Shown piece after piece: positions 32,764 through 41,466 of a DNA stretch of 64,000 nucleotides (its first letter is position 1; every line of letters starts with the position of its first letter). The position numbers and the translations under genes were made by a program. Source of the stretch: Bacillota bacterium (GTDB lineage: Bacteria; Bacillota; Desulfotomaculia; Desulfotomaculales; Desulfallaceae); NCBI GenBank assembly GCA_023439185.1, contig JAEXOR010000011.1:62001-126000 (forward strand). The letters run 5' to 3'. The notes beneath the pieces are model-generated. The model made no database searches, was not told the DNA's origin, and saw only the letters and a list, made by a program, of their open reading frames with translations.

Positions 32764-35523
32764 TTATACCCTGAGGTAGGTAAGGCGCCTTTTAATGCCG
32801 GTATTAAGCCCTTCCAGCAACAGGGCCAGCCCGGTTGGAGCAGCGGCGACACCGATTACCACCGCCCAATGAAACGGGCTTAGCGATACAGTGTTAAAAA
32901 TCGGCTGGAGTACGGTTAACTGGGTAGCGGACACCTGCAGGCCCGCCGACACCGCCGTCGCCGCCAGCAGGTGTGGGTTGCCGGACAATCCCACACTCAT
33001 AATGCCGGAGTATTCCGAGCGGCAGGAAAAAACATAAAACAATTGCAGGAAAACCAGGGTATTGAAGGCCGCCGTCCGGGCCAGGTCGATATTATAGCCG
33101 GCGTTCATAAAACAGGCAAATACAGCCAGCGTAAGCACCGCTATCAATGCTCCGCCCCCGATGATGCGCGCCCCCAGCCCGTGTGAAAAAATACCCTCCC
33201 CGGGCTGTCTCGGCGGCCGGTGCATAATATTTTTATCAATGGGGTCCACTCCCAGCGCCATGGCGGGCAGCCCGTCCGTAACCAGGTTCATCCACAGGAT
33301 TTGGATCGGCAGCAGAGGCAGGGGCAGCCCGCCCAGCACCGCCAGCAACATTACCAGCACTTCCCCCACGTTACAGGTAAGCAGGTAGCGCACAAATTTG
33401 CGGATATTGTCATAGATGCCGCGGCCTTCTTCTACGGCGGCTACAATGGAGCTGAAATTATCATCCGATAAAACCATGGCCGACGATTCCCTGGTAACAT
33501 CGGTACCGGTCACCCCCATAGAGATCCCGATATCCGCCTCTTTAACCGCCGGAGCGTCATTAACCCCGTCGCCGGTCATGGCCACTACGTGCCCGTTTTT
33601 CTTTAAGGCCCGTACAATACGCAGTTTATGCCGCGGCGAAACCCGGGCGTAAACGCTCACGTCCTCAGCCACCCGGGACAGTTCTTCGTCGCTGAGCCGT
33701 TCCAATTCCCCGCCGCTCAACACCTTTGCCCCGGTGTCGGCAATGCCCATTTCCCGAGCCACCGCCATAGCGGTAAGCTGATGATCACCGGTAATCATGG
33801 CCACCTTTATTCCGGCCCGGCGGCAGGTATGAACGGCGCTTACAGCCGCCGGTCTGGGCGGGTCAATCATACCGGCCAGACCGACAAAAACCAAATTCTT
33901 TTCCACATCTTCCGGCACGGGGCAGCTGATATCGGTTTCCGGCGGCAGCGGCCGGCAGGCCAGGGCCAGCACCCGCAGCGCATCACCGGCCATGGATGAG
34001 TAGCGGTCTATTATTGCCGAACGTTTGCGTTTATCCAACGGCACAGGGGTTCCGTTAAGCAGGTAGTGGGTACACAACTGCAGCACAATATCGGGCGCGC
34101 CCTTTACCAGGGCTTCCCTTTGGCCGCCCCGGCCATAAATAGCGGTCATCCGCTTCCGGTCGGAATCGAAAGGAATTTCCGCCAACCGTTGCGCTTTCTT
34201 TTCCAGGGCTTCACGCCAAAAACCAGCCTTGGCCGCCATCACCAGTAGCGCCCCTTCGGTGGGATCGCCGTTAATTTGCCAGGCCGAACCCGCCTTTTTG
34301 TCACCTCTTTTGTCGCCTCTGCGGAATAATCCCGCTATTTGAATCTGCTCTTTAAACAGGACGGCGTTATTGCATAACGCCGCCACCCGCATTAAAACCT
34401 CAAAATCCGGATTGCCTCCGGCTTGACCGTCACCGGCAAAACCCCCCTTGGGGTCGTAACCTTCTCCCATAACGGCAAATTCTCTGTTCCCCACGTAAAC
34501 CCGGCGCACCGTCATTTCGTTCTGGGTTAGGGTGCCGGTTTTGTCGGAACAGATAAAAGTAGCGCAGCCCAGGGTTTCCACGGCGGGCAGGCGCCGGATA
34601 ATGGCATTGCGTCTGATCATCCGCTGCACCCCGATGGCCAGCGCCACGGTAACGATGGCCGGCAGCCCCTCGGGAATAACCGCCACCGCCAGGCTCACAC
34701 CGGTCATAAACATTTGGTACACCGGCTCGCCCCTTAAAATACCGATCACCGTTACCATTAAACATACTCCCAGGCAGAAAAGCACCAGCCCCCGGCCCAA
34801 CTGCGCCAGGCGCCGCTGCAGCGGCGTGGGCTCCTGCTCCGCTTCCCGGATCAGGCCGGCGATTTGTCCCATTTCGGTGGCCATCCCGGTGGCCACGACA
34901 ATGCCCTGTCCTCGGCCCCTGGTAAGCATGGTGCCCATAAAAGCCATGTTGGCGGCATCGGCGGCTTCAACTTCCCTGTCCAGCGGAGCGATGTGCTTGG
35001 CTACCGGTGTCGACTCGCCGGTGAGGGCCGCTTCAACCGTTTCCATGTCCACGGCTCTAATTACCCGCACATCCGCCGGCACCCGGTCGCCCGCCTCCAG
35101 CAGCACGATATCCCCCGGTACCAGTTCCGCGGCGGCGATCTTTCGTTCCATTCCGTCACGGACCACCCTGGCCTCGGGGGCCGTCATACTCCGCAGCGCC
35201 TCCATGGAACGCTCGGCCCTGTATTCCTGAACCACTCCCAGCACGGCGTTTAACAGCACAATCACAGCAATGGTGACCGCGTCGGCCCATTCCCCCAAAA
35301 GACCGCTGACGGCGGTGGCCGCAAGCAAAACCAGAACCATGAAGTCCTTGAACTGATTCAAAAGCATTTGCCACGCCGCCGGGCCCCGGTCCTGCTCCAG
35401 CACATTCAACCCGGCCTTTTCCAGCCGGTCTTTGGCGTCCCTGTCCTTTAACCCCTTTTCAGGGTTCACGTCCAGCCTCTGGGCCGTGTCTTCCACGGTC
35501 AGTTTCTGCCAGATACCAGGCAT
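32764..35523 (-). CDS. P-type calcium-transporting ATPase (P2A)
   Basis: This membrane pump couples ATP hydrolysis to cation export, probably calcium. The 919-aa protein has the P-type order: cation-ATPase N domain, EAALTGESTPVAKH (actuator), a transmembrane block with VAVIPEGLPAIVTVALAIG, the phosphorylation site FICSDKTGTLTQNEMTVRRV, the nucleotide domain with KGAPD, and the TGDGVNDAPAVKEADIGISM hinge. The transmembrane PEGLP and later NVGEVL/NLVTDGLPAMALGVDP motifs match SERCA/PMR1-like pumps. The ATG at 35523 has GAGGGG upstream. A loop insertion (LFRRGDKRGDKKAGSA) in the nucleotide domain is a mild oddity. It is divergent from the GGDEF-EAL gene. Confidence 0.9.
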   Translation of the reverse strand: MPGIWQKLTVEDTAQRLDVNPEKGLKDRDAKDRLEKAGLNVLEQDRGPAAWQMLLNQFKDFMVLVLLAATAVSGLLGEWADAVTIAVIVLLNAVLGVVQEYRAERSMEALRSMTAPEARVVRDGMERKIAAAELVPGDIVLLEAGDRVPADVRVIRAVDMETVEAALTGESTPVAKHIAPLDREVEAADAANMAFMGTMLTRGRGQGIVVATGMATEMGQIAGLIREAEQEPTPLQRRLAQLGRGLVLFCLGVCLMVTVIGILRGEPVYQMFMTGVSLAVAVIPEGLPAIVTVALAIGVQRMIRRNAIIRRLPAVETLGCATFICSDKTGTLTQNEMTVRRVYVGNREFAVMGEGYDPKGGFAGDGQAGGNPDFEVLMRVAALCNNAVLFKEQIQIAGLFRRGDKRGDKKAGSAWQINGDPTEGALLVMAAKAGFWREALEKKAQRLAEIPFDSDRKRMTAIYGRGGQREALVKGAPDIVLQLCTHYLLNGTPVPLDKRKRSAIIDRYSSMAGDALRVLALACRPLPPETDISCPVPEDVEKNLVFVGLAGMIDPPRPAAVSAVHTCRRAGIKVAMITGDHQLTAMAVAREMGIADTGAKVLSGGELERLSDEELSRVAEDVSVYARVSPRHKLRIVRALKKNGHVVAMTGDGVNDAPAVKEADIGISMGVTGTDVTRESSAMVLSDDNFSSIVAAVEEGRGIYDNIRKFVRYLLTCNVGEVLVMLLAVLGGLPLPLLPIQILWMNLVTDGLPAMALGVDPIDKNIMHRPPRQPGEGIFSHGLGARIIGGGALIAVLTLAVFACFMNAGYNIDLARTAAFNTLVFLQLFYVFSCRSEYSGIMSVGLSGNPHLLAATAVSAGLQVSATQLTVLQPIFNTVSLSPFHWAVVIGVAAAPTGLALLLEGLNTGIKRRLTYLRV

Positions 35524-35830
35524 GTCCTCACCCCTCGCGCAATATTTGCTGATAAAAACATATTCAGAAGGGTAAGAAATAATTACCATATTATGGACTT
35601 CCTGGCGGTTAGTTCCGTCAAAATTAATTAGTTGGTGCAGAAGGAATATTGTGATTAAATGTCAAAAAAATTACTAAGTTAATAAAATTCAACAAATAAA
35701 TTGTTAATAACTTTTAAGTGAATTACTAATATTGAGATGGTAAAATTTTTAAAATTTTCTGAAATGCAACTATCGTTTTATAAAGGACGTTGTAAGTAAC
35801 GTATTACTCTTAAAAGGAGAAGTCGGAAAA
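35524..35830. other. AT-rich divergent intergenic region
   Basis: This 307-bp gap separates the calcium ATPase from the GGDEF-EAL gene. It is far more AT-rich than its surroundings. Direct repeats GTTAATAA lie at 35678-35685 and 35703-35710, and AAAAGGAG precedes the plus-strand start. I see no riboswitch fold, small gene or convincing pair of -35/-10 boxes. Confidence 0.5.
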
Positions 35831-38131
35831 ATGAAATTAGCAACTGATACTACAACGTGGTTTCTCTTGATTTTACTTGCTTTCTTGATCCTTTCGCTTA
35901 GTATATTGCTTGGCGCAGGTTACCAGTGGGGGATAATTGTTTTAATTGTCATTTTTTGTATGCAAATTGCTCTTATTTTGGTTTGGAGAAGGACAGAGAA
36001 ACGTCTCCGGCAAAGTGGTACACGTTTAAGAAAAATTATAGATAATCTCCCGGTGGCCATATCTTGCAGTGATCAAAACAATAATCTGATCTTTAATAAT
36101 AAAAAATATATGGAGGTTATTGGTTATTCTATTGAAGACACGCCCACTATTCACGCCTGGTTTGAAAAGGCATACCCCGATGAAGATGCCAGAAATTGCG
36201 TGTTTGATAAGTGGATGGAAAAATTGGAGAGTTTAAAATATGAAATGAACCGACAACCTTTAACTTATACTATATCTTTTACTTGCCGTGATAGCTCAAT
36301 AAAAAGCTTTGCTTTTACATACTTTATGGATGGAGAATATTCATACGCGGTATTTAATGACATTACTGATCGCCTGCAGGCTGAGAAGGCTCTGCGGGCC
36401 AGCAGGGAAACCCTTTCCCTGGCGACGGAACTGGCGCGTTTGGGGCCATGGAAATATAATGCTCAAAACAACATGTTTGAATTTGGTGATGAGTTTTATG
36501 CTATTTATGGAACTGACGTGGCACGGGAAGGTGTCTTTATGACTCCGGATATGTACGCCAGGGAACTAGTGCACCCGGATGATGCTTGGATTGTGGGTAA
36601 AGCGGTAAACAATGTGTTTAATTCCACAAAACGTCAATCTACCGATAGGTTGGAACACCGCATTATCCGCCGGGACGGTGAGGTACGCACGATTGCCGTA
36701 GTGGTTAATTATACTAAGGATGCTGACGGTAAGATAATCAAATATTACGGGGCGAACCAGGATATTACCGAGCAGAAACAAGCCGAGGATGCACTGCGCA
36801 AAAAAACGGAAGAGGTCCAGCGCCTTGCCTACACTGATTCACTTACCGGTTTGCCAAACCGGGCGCATTTAATCAAACATCTCGATGGGGAGATGAAAAA
36901 AGCCCACCGGGGTAAGGCGGTGGGTACAATTCTGTTCATTGATTTGGATAATCTTAAGATGGTAAACGATACCTTTGGGCACACCTATGGCGACGAACTT
37001 ATCGTTATGGCCGGGAACCGGATTATGAAACGGGCCGGCAATGGCGCTTTAGTGGGGCGAATCGGCGGCGACGAGTTTATGGCCATTTTACCCGGTGAAA
37101 ATAACCGACAATGTATTAGCCGTATTGTCGGTGATATTATCGCGGAACTTAATCAGGACATCGAAGTACTGGGGGTCAGATTTCACATCTCGGCCAGCGC
37201 CGGTGTGGCCATCTATCCGCAAGATGGTGACACCGCCGAGGAAATATTTAAGAATGCGGATAATGCAATGTATGCGGCCAAAAAAGCCGGTCGAAATTGC
37301 TGGCGGTTTTATGAAGCAATTATGCAGGCGGAAGCTTATGAAAAGATATTATTGACAAACAGTTTGCATAACGCCGTTGAACGGGGGGAACTATTGCTGC
37401 ATTATCAACCGCAGGTATCCGTTGAAAGCGGCGCTGTCGTCGGATTTGAGGCTCTGCTGCGCTGGAAAAGCCGGGAGCATGGATTTGTATCACCGGCGCA
37501 ATTTATCCCTCTGGCTGAACAAAGTGGACTCATCTACACTATCGGTGAGTGGGTACTGCGGGAAGCTTGCCGGTTTGCCCGCCGGTTGGCCGATCAAGGG
37601 TGGGGGAATGTTTATGTTTCGGTCAACGTGTCACCATACCAGCTATGCTCTGATCTTTTTATTGATAATATTCGCGGTGCACTGAATGATTTCGGCGTCG
37701 AACCACGTAGGCTTGAATTGGAAATTACAGAGACCTCGTTGCTTGCATTACTGGAAGAAAGTACCCGCAGGCTTGATCAATTGCATGCGATGGGAGTGCG
37801 ATTGGCACTCGACGATTTCGGTACGGGTTACTCGTCGCTGAATTATCTGTTGCACTTGCCGGTGAACACTTTAAAAATAGATAAGTCTTTCATTGAAATG
37901 ATACCGGTAGATGGAGCCCATAAGGCGATCATCGGAAGTGTTGTGAATATGGCTCATACAATGCAGATGAGTGTTGTTGCCGAGGGCGTGGAGACACATG
38001 AACAGTTCATTTTTTTGGACCGGATCTGCTGCGACTGTGTTCAGGGGTACTTTTTCAGTCGCCCGGTGCCGGAGGAAGAAACTGTTCGATTTTTATCCAG
38101 ATATCCTCAAGGAGTTCGTCTGATCATTTAG
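35831..38131 (+). CDS. Membrane PAS-GGDEF-EAL cyclic di-GMP enzyme
   Basis: The 766-aa protein has two N-terminal membrane helices (about 10-30 and 34-53), two PAS domains (about 65-185 and 190-325), a GGDEF diguanylate cyclase domain (motif GGDEF intact at residues 412-416) and an EAL phosphodiesterase domain (EAL intact at 540-542; DDFGTGYSSLNYL later). Both catalytic motifs look functional, so it can in principle make or break c-di-GMP. The inhibitory RxxD site usually five residues before GGDEF is absent. It has no partner genes; a small unknown gene follows on the opposite strand. PAS ligands are not predictable from this sequence. Confidence 0.93.
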   Translation: MKLATDTTTWFLLILLAFLILSLSILLGAGYQWGIIVLIVIFCMQIALILVWRRTEKRLRQSGTRLRKIIDNLPVAISCSDQNNNLIFNNKKYMEVIGYSIEDTPTIHAWFEKAYPDEDARNCVFDKWMEKLESLKYEMNRQPLTYTISFTCRDSSIKSFAFTYFMDGEYSYAVFNDITDRLQAEKALRASRETLSLATELARLGPWKYNAQNNMFEFGDEFYAIYGTDVAREGVFMTPDMYARELVHPDDAWIVGKAVNNVFNSTKRQSTDRLEHRIIRRDGEVRTIAVVVNYTKDADGKIIKYYGANQDITEQKQAEDALRKKTEEVQRLAYTDSLTGLPNRAHLIKHLDGEMKKAHRGKAVGTILFIDLDNLKMVNDTFGHTYGDELIVMAGNRIMKRAGNGALVGRIGGDEFMAILPGENNRQCISRIVGDIIAELNQDIEVLGVRFHISASAGVAIYPQDGDTAEEIFKNADNAMYAAKKAGRNCWRFYEAIMQAEAYEKILLTNSLHNAVERGELLLHYQPQVSVESGAVVGFEALLRWKSREHGFVSPAQFIPLAEQSGLIYTIGEWVLREACRFARRLADQGWGNVYVSVNVSPYQLCSDLFIDNIRGALNDFGVEPRRLELEITETSLLALLEESTRRLDQLHAMGVRLALDDFGTGYSSLNYLLHLPVNTLKIDKSFIEMIPVDGAHKAIIGSVVNMAHTMQMSVVAEGVETHEQFIFLDRICCDCVQGYFFSRPVPEEETVRFLSRYPQGVRLII

Positions 38132-38169
38132 TGCAAGAAAACGGAAGTAGATATTCATGGTTGCACTCA

Positions 38170-38373
38170 TCACTCCAGATCATGAATGTAAAGCATGGAC
38201 TTTTGAATTCTGACCCTGTCTCCCTCCCGGTAGTGTTTCTCCCCGGGGTGGACCGAGGTAAGCCTGAAGGTTATATGCTGCCTGTCCACTGCTTCCACAA
38301 CACCGTACTTATAATATGTATCTTTGGGCCAAAGCTGCACCCTGGCGCCGGGCAGCAATTTTTTTTGCGTCAT
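38170..38373 (-). CDS. Small SH3/KOW-like protein of unknown function
   Basis: I do not recognise this 67-aa protein. It is basic (MTQKKLLPGARVQLWPKD at the start) with alternating short strands (YKYGVVEAVDRQHITFRLTS and YREGDRVRIQKSML), compatible with a small beta-barrel. Its ATG overlaps the stop of the coiled-coil gene by 4 bases (ATGA), so the two are likely one transcription unit and translationally coupled. Nothing else about its role can be seen. Confidence 0.6.
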   Translation of the reverse strand: MTQKKLLPGARVQLWPKDTYYKYGVVEAVDRQHITFRLTSVHPGEKHYREGDRVRIQKSMLYIHDLE

Positions 38374-39041
38374 TTTATCCTTCTTTCGGAAAGCAGCAGG
38401 CGCAGCTCCCGGTCGTGCCGCTTCAGCGTAATTGAATTATCTATACCTTGACGGGTAAGGAACTCCACCCGTTCTTCCAACCGGGCCAGGGATTCATTGA
38501 TCCGGTTAAAATTATCCTGAATTAACGATCGATCGTCAAAGAGAGCATGGATTTTTTCGATCAGTTCGTTCTCCATGCGGAGTTCCAGATGATCAAACCG
38601 GGATTCAAGTCCATTAAAACGGGATTCCAGGTCGTTAAACCGGGATTCAAGGGTATCAAACCTGGATTCAAGGTTATCAAACCGGAACTCCAAGTTGTCA
38701 AAGCGAAATTCCAGGTTATCAAACCGGGATTCAAGTTTATCAAACCTGATTTCCATATTATCAAACCGGGACTCAAGTTTATCAAACCTGATTTCCATAT
38801 TATCAAATCGGGACTCAAGTTTATCAAACCTGATTTCCATGTTATCAAACCTGGATTCAAGTTTATCAAACTTGATTTCCATGTTATCAAACCTGGATTC
38901 AAGGGTATTAAACCGGAATTCCAGGTTGTCCACCTTGGCGCCGACTTTTTGGATATCCTCTTTAAGCTCTTGCCTTAATTGTCGTTGCCCCTGCTCCAGA
39001 GAACCCAGTCTGTCCAGAATTAAATTTAATATTTGTTCCAT
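38370..39041 (-). CDS. Heptad-repeat coiled-coil protein
   Basis: The 223-aa protein is almost entirely coiled coil. After an N-terminal helix (MEQILNLILDRLGSLEQGQR) it has 17 consecutive perfect-length heptads of the form F(D/N)xLExR (about residues 37-155), then a hydrophilic C-terminal helix (NRINESLARLEERVEFLTRQ). Four of these heptad pairs are near-identical 14-residue units. No signal peptide or membrane segment is present. The ATG at 39041 has AGGAG 7 bases upstream; an ATG at 39047 is too close to that site. Cytosolic filament, scaffold or adaptor roles are possible, but no function is known. It shares a unit with the 67-aa gene downstream. Confidence 0.75.
   Translation of the reverse strand: MEQILNLILDRLGSLEQGQRQLRQELKEDIQKVGAKVDNLEFRFNTLESRFDNMEIKFDKLESRFDNMEIRFDKLESRFDNMEIRFDKLESRFDNMEIRFDKLESRFDNLEFRFDNLEFRFDNLESRFDTLESRFNDLESRFNGLESRFDHLELRMENELIEKIHALFDDRSLIQDNFNRINESLARLEERVEFLTRQGIDNSITLKRHDRELRLLLSERRIK
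38724..38891 (-). repeat. Four tandem 42-bp units inside the coiled-coil gene
   Basis: Four near-identical 42-bp units encode FDNMEI(K/R)FDKLESR four times. They sit in a wider heptad array at 38577-38933. Exact units this short can change number by slippage, so length should vary between strains. Confidence 0.85.
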
Positions 39042-39069
39042 AAACATGCTCCTGAAAAAATATAGGTAT

Positions 39070-39098
39070 ATTATACCATAAGAACATGTGTTTGTCTA
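39070..39098 (-). promoter_or_regulatory. Promoter of the coiled-coil gene
   Basis: On the minus strand TAGACA (39098-39093) and a perfect TATAAT (39075-39070) are 17 bp apart, 29 bases before the chosen ATG. It is a strong housekeeping-type promoter. Confidence 0.65.
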
Positions 39099-39159
39099 AG
39101 AAAATTTTTGGCTGCCGCGAAAACCAGTTTAGTGGCCTGTAAAGCGGCAAGGCGCAGGC

Positions 39160-39188
39160 ATTGACCCTCACCGGCGCCGGTGATATAC
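39160..39188 (+). promoter_or_regulatory. rqcH promoter with 16-bp palindrome in the spacer
   Basis: TTGACC (39160-39165) and TATACT (39183-39188) are separated by exactly 17 bp. The spacer holds a perfect 16-bp palindrome (39167-39182, TCACCGGC with GCCGGTGA). A factor bound there would block polymerase, or the site may be a restriction/methylation hot spot. The gene's ATG is 60 bases downstream. Confidence 0.6.
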
Positions 39189-39248
39189 TGTTAGCGCAAC
39201 CGGAGCCTTGATTGCTTAAAGCTTTAAAGTGTTACGGAGGGAAACATT

Positions 39249-41012
39249 ATGCCCCTGGATGGGCTTTTTTTATACGGTATTGGCCGGGAGTTAAACGACA
39301 TCCTTAAACAGGGACGCATAGAAAAAATATACCAGCCGGCCAGGGAAGAAATTATCCTCACCATCAGCAAACCCGGGGCCAAACACCGGCTGTTGCTCAA
39401 TGCTGGGGCGGAAAACGCCCGGGTGCACCTAACCGCTACAACCAGGCCCAACCCGGTATCGCCGCCCATGTTCTGCATGCTGCTACGCAAGCACCTGGAA
39501 GGCGGCCGCATTATTGAATTCCGGCAATCCGGTCTGGACAGGGTGCTGGACATCCGGATCGATTGTCGTGACGAGTTGGGACAGCCCCTGGTAAAGTCGC
39601 TGATTTGTGAGATTATGGGTCGGCACAGCAATATTATCCTGGTGTCCCGGGCCGGTGATCTGCTCCTGGACGGTATCCGGCGCTATTCCCACGCGGTAAG
39701 CCGGCACCGGGAAGTGCTGCCGGGCCGGGTTTACGTTCCCCCGCCGGACCAGGGTAAAACCGACCCCTTTTCCCTGACCGAGGAACAGTTCAGAGAGCTT
39801 GTCATGTCCGGCAACCTGGACGGCAGCCTGGCGGCGGCGGTACAGCGTTCCCTGGACGGTTTCAGCATTCCTACCTGCAGGGAACTGGTCAGGCTGGCCG
39901 GCATGGACCCGGAAACACGCCTGGAACACTGCGGAGAGCACGAAATGCGCACCCTGTGGCAGACATTGCAAAAAAACCTGACCGGTATCCGTGCATACGG
40001 AGTCCGGGCCGCCCTGTTATACCGCCTTGACGGTGAACCGGCGGATTTCTTTGCGCTGGAGCCGGCTTACCGGGAAGGACAACGGCAGGTAACAGGGACA
40101 GCCAATGAAATTGCGGATACTTTTTTTACCTATCAAATGAACCGTCTGTTACTGACCAGGGAAAAGAATCAATTGCTGGGAGTGATTAAAAAGCATAGCC
40201 GCCGGATCACAAAAAAACTGCACCTGCAGCAGAAAAGCGCCGTTGAGGCTAAAGAGGCCGATTCGTACAGGCTATGCGGCGAATTATTGACCAGTTACAT
40301 GCACCTGGTTGAGAAAGGGATGCACCAAATCGAACTGGAGAATTACCACCACCCGGACGGGGAAAAGGTGACCGTTTCGTTAAACCCTGAACTCAGCGGT
40401 GCGGAAAACTCCCAGGCTTACTTTAAAAAATATGCCAAGGCGAGAAACACCCGGGAGGCTTCAGCGCGGATGGCCGCCTTAAGCGAAGAGGAACTGCATT
40501 ACCTGGAGGGCGTGGCGACTTCCATTGAGATGGCTCAAACCACGGACGACCTGGAGGAAATCAGGCGGGAAATACGGGGACAGGGTTATTTGAAGGAACC
40601 GGCCATTGTACCGCGCAAATTCGGGGCCAAGGAGGCCCGGCCGCGTTCCGAGCCTTTGAAATTTGTTTCCGGCGACGGGTTCACCGTATTGGTGGGCAAG
40701 AATAACCGTCAGAACGATACCCTGACTTTTAAGATTGCCGGGGAGCAAGATATCTGGATGCACACGTGCAAAATACCCGGTTCTCACGTGATCATCCGCA
40801 CGGAAGGCCGGGAAGCGCCCTCTGCCACCCTGCGGCAGGCCGCCGCCCTGGCGGCATATTTCAGCCGCGCCAAAGGTTCGTCCAACGTGCCGGTGGACTA
40901 CACCCTGCGTAAAAACGTAAAAAAACCAAACGGCGCCCGGCCGGGGTTTGTGATCTATGAAAAGCAAAAAACGCTTTATGTGAACCCGGCTTCGGATATT
41001 TCGCCGGAGTGA
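39249..41012 (+). CDS. rqcH: NFACT family protein RqcH (ribosome quality control)
   Basis: RqcH binds stalled 50S-peptidyl-tRNA complexes and adds C-terminal alanine tails that target proteins for degradation. The 587-aa protein has an NFACT-N domain (about 1-260, starting DGLFLYGIGRELNDILKQGR), a long coiled coil (about 290-430) and a C-terminal NFACT-R domain (about 455-575, VLVGKNNRQNDTLTFKIAGE, IPGSHVII and VPVDYTLRKNVKKPNGARPG). Older annotations call it fibronectin-binding protein. The start is ATG at 39249, with GGAGGG 6 bases upstream. It stands alone with its own promoter and hairpin terminator. Confidence 0.95.
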   Translation: MPLDGLFLYGIGRELNDILKQGRIEKIYQPAREEIILTISKPGAKHRLLLNAGAENARVHLTATTRPNPVSPPMFCMLLRKHLEGGRIIEFRQSGLDRVLDIRIDCRDELGQPLVKSLICEIMGRHSNIILVSRAGDLLLDGIRRYSHAVSRHREVLPGRVYVPPPDQGKTDPFSLTEEQFRELVMSGNLDGSLAAAVQRSLDGFSIPTCRELVRLAGMDPETRLEHCGEHEMRTLWQTLQKNLTGIRAYGVRAALLYRLDGEPADFFALEPAYREGQRQVTGTANEIADTFFTYQMNRLLLTREKNQLLGVIKKHSRRITKKLHLQQKSAVEAKEADSYRLCGELLTSYMHLVEKGMHQIELENYHHPDGEKVTVSLNPELSGAENSQAYFKKYAKARNTREASARMAALSEEELHYLEGVATSIEMAQTTDDLEEIRREIRGQGYLKEPAIVPRKFGAKEARPRSEPLKFVSGDGFTVLVGKNNRQNDTLTFKIAGEQDIWMHTCKIPGSHVIIRTEGREAPSATLRQAAALAAYFSRAKGSSNVPVDYTLRKNVKKPNGARPGFVIYEKQKTLYVNPASDISPE

Positions 41013-41057
41013 AAAGGACGGGGGAATTCTCCTGATGGGAGATACGTGGCCGGCTTT

Positions 41058-41109
41058 GATGCCTGGTGTTAAAAGCTTGCAAAAAGCGCAACTTTTAACA
41101 CCGGGCATC
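41058..41109 (+). terminator. Long hairpin after rqcH
   Basis: Two 18-nt arms (41058-41075 and 41092-41109, one G-U pair) end with a short TTTAA. A second hairpin (CCTCCCTT at 41132-41139 with AAGGGAGG at 41146-41153) follows and is itself trailed by TTTT, so either or both can end the rqcH transcript. Confidence 0.6.
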
Positions 41110-41160
41110 TTTAACCACCTACGGCGGTCCCCCTCCCTTTGCTACAAGGGAGGTTTTGAC

Positions 41161-41188
41161 AAAAAAAAGTGCGCCTTTTCAGGCGCAC
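41161..41188 (-). terminator. Terminator after the spore protein gene
   Basis: The minus strand reads a 7-bp GTGCGCC/GGCGCAC stem with a 6-nt loop followed by T8. It begins 16 bases after the stop of the small spore protein gene. Confidence 0.85.
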
Positions 41189-41203
41189 CCGCTGCCGCAG
41201 CCC

Positions 41204-41371
41204 CTACACCATTGCGTTCTCGGCCCGCTGGATGGCAAGGCGGACAAGGTTTCCGCAGTTTCTGGAAGACACACTGCCGAAACCGCCCTCCGCACGCACA
41301 ACATCGGCCACCCCAAGTTCTTCGGCTAACTCCATTTTGAGCCTGTCGGACATGATACTGCGTCTCGCCAT
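41204..41371 (-). CDS. Alpha/beta-type small acid-soluble spore protein
   Basis: This 55-aa protein belongs to the spore DNA-protecting family. The core KMELAEELGVADVVRAEGGF and SVSSRNCGNLVRLAIQRAEN match the helix-turn-helix of alpha/beta SASPs of Clostridia; the G-F-G block holds the site cut by the germination protease. I chose the ATG at 41371 (MARRSIMSDRLK) because AGGAGGT lies 9 bases upstream; an upstream ATG at 41401 has none. The gene has a sigma-G-type promoter and its own terminator, so it is expressed alone in the forespore. It is the clearest evidence that this organism makes endospores. Confidence 0.92.
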   Translation of the reverse strand: MARRSIMSDRLKMELAEELGVADVVRAEGGFGSVSSRNCGNLVRLAIQRAENAMV

Positions 41372-41420
41372 AATTAGCCTACCTCCTTTGGGTTTTGACA
41401 AGGAACCACGGCTGCATTTT

Positions 41421-41449
41421 TATTATGCGCCATACCGGCGCCGTTATTC
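41421..41449 (-). promoter_or_regulatory. Sigma-G-type promoter of the spore protein gene
   Basis: On the minus strand GAATA (41449-41445) and CATAATA (41427-41421) are 17 bp apart, matching the sigma-G consensus GHATR and CATWHTA. The -10 lies 49 bases before the start codon. Forespore expression follows from the gene product. Confidence 0.7.
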
Positions 41450-41466
41450 CGCACCTATTACGACAA

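Noticed and set aside
35524..35830. A c-di-GMP riboswitch upstream of the GGDEF-EAL gene
   Set aside because: The gap is AT-rich and lacks the conserved core and paired stems of class I or II c-di-GMP aptamers.
38577..38933. Short, evenly spaced DNA repeats that resemble a CRISPR array
   Set aside because: The repeats are in frame and encode heptads of a coiled coil; there are no unique spacers of constant length and no cas genes.
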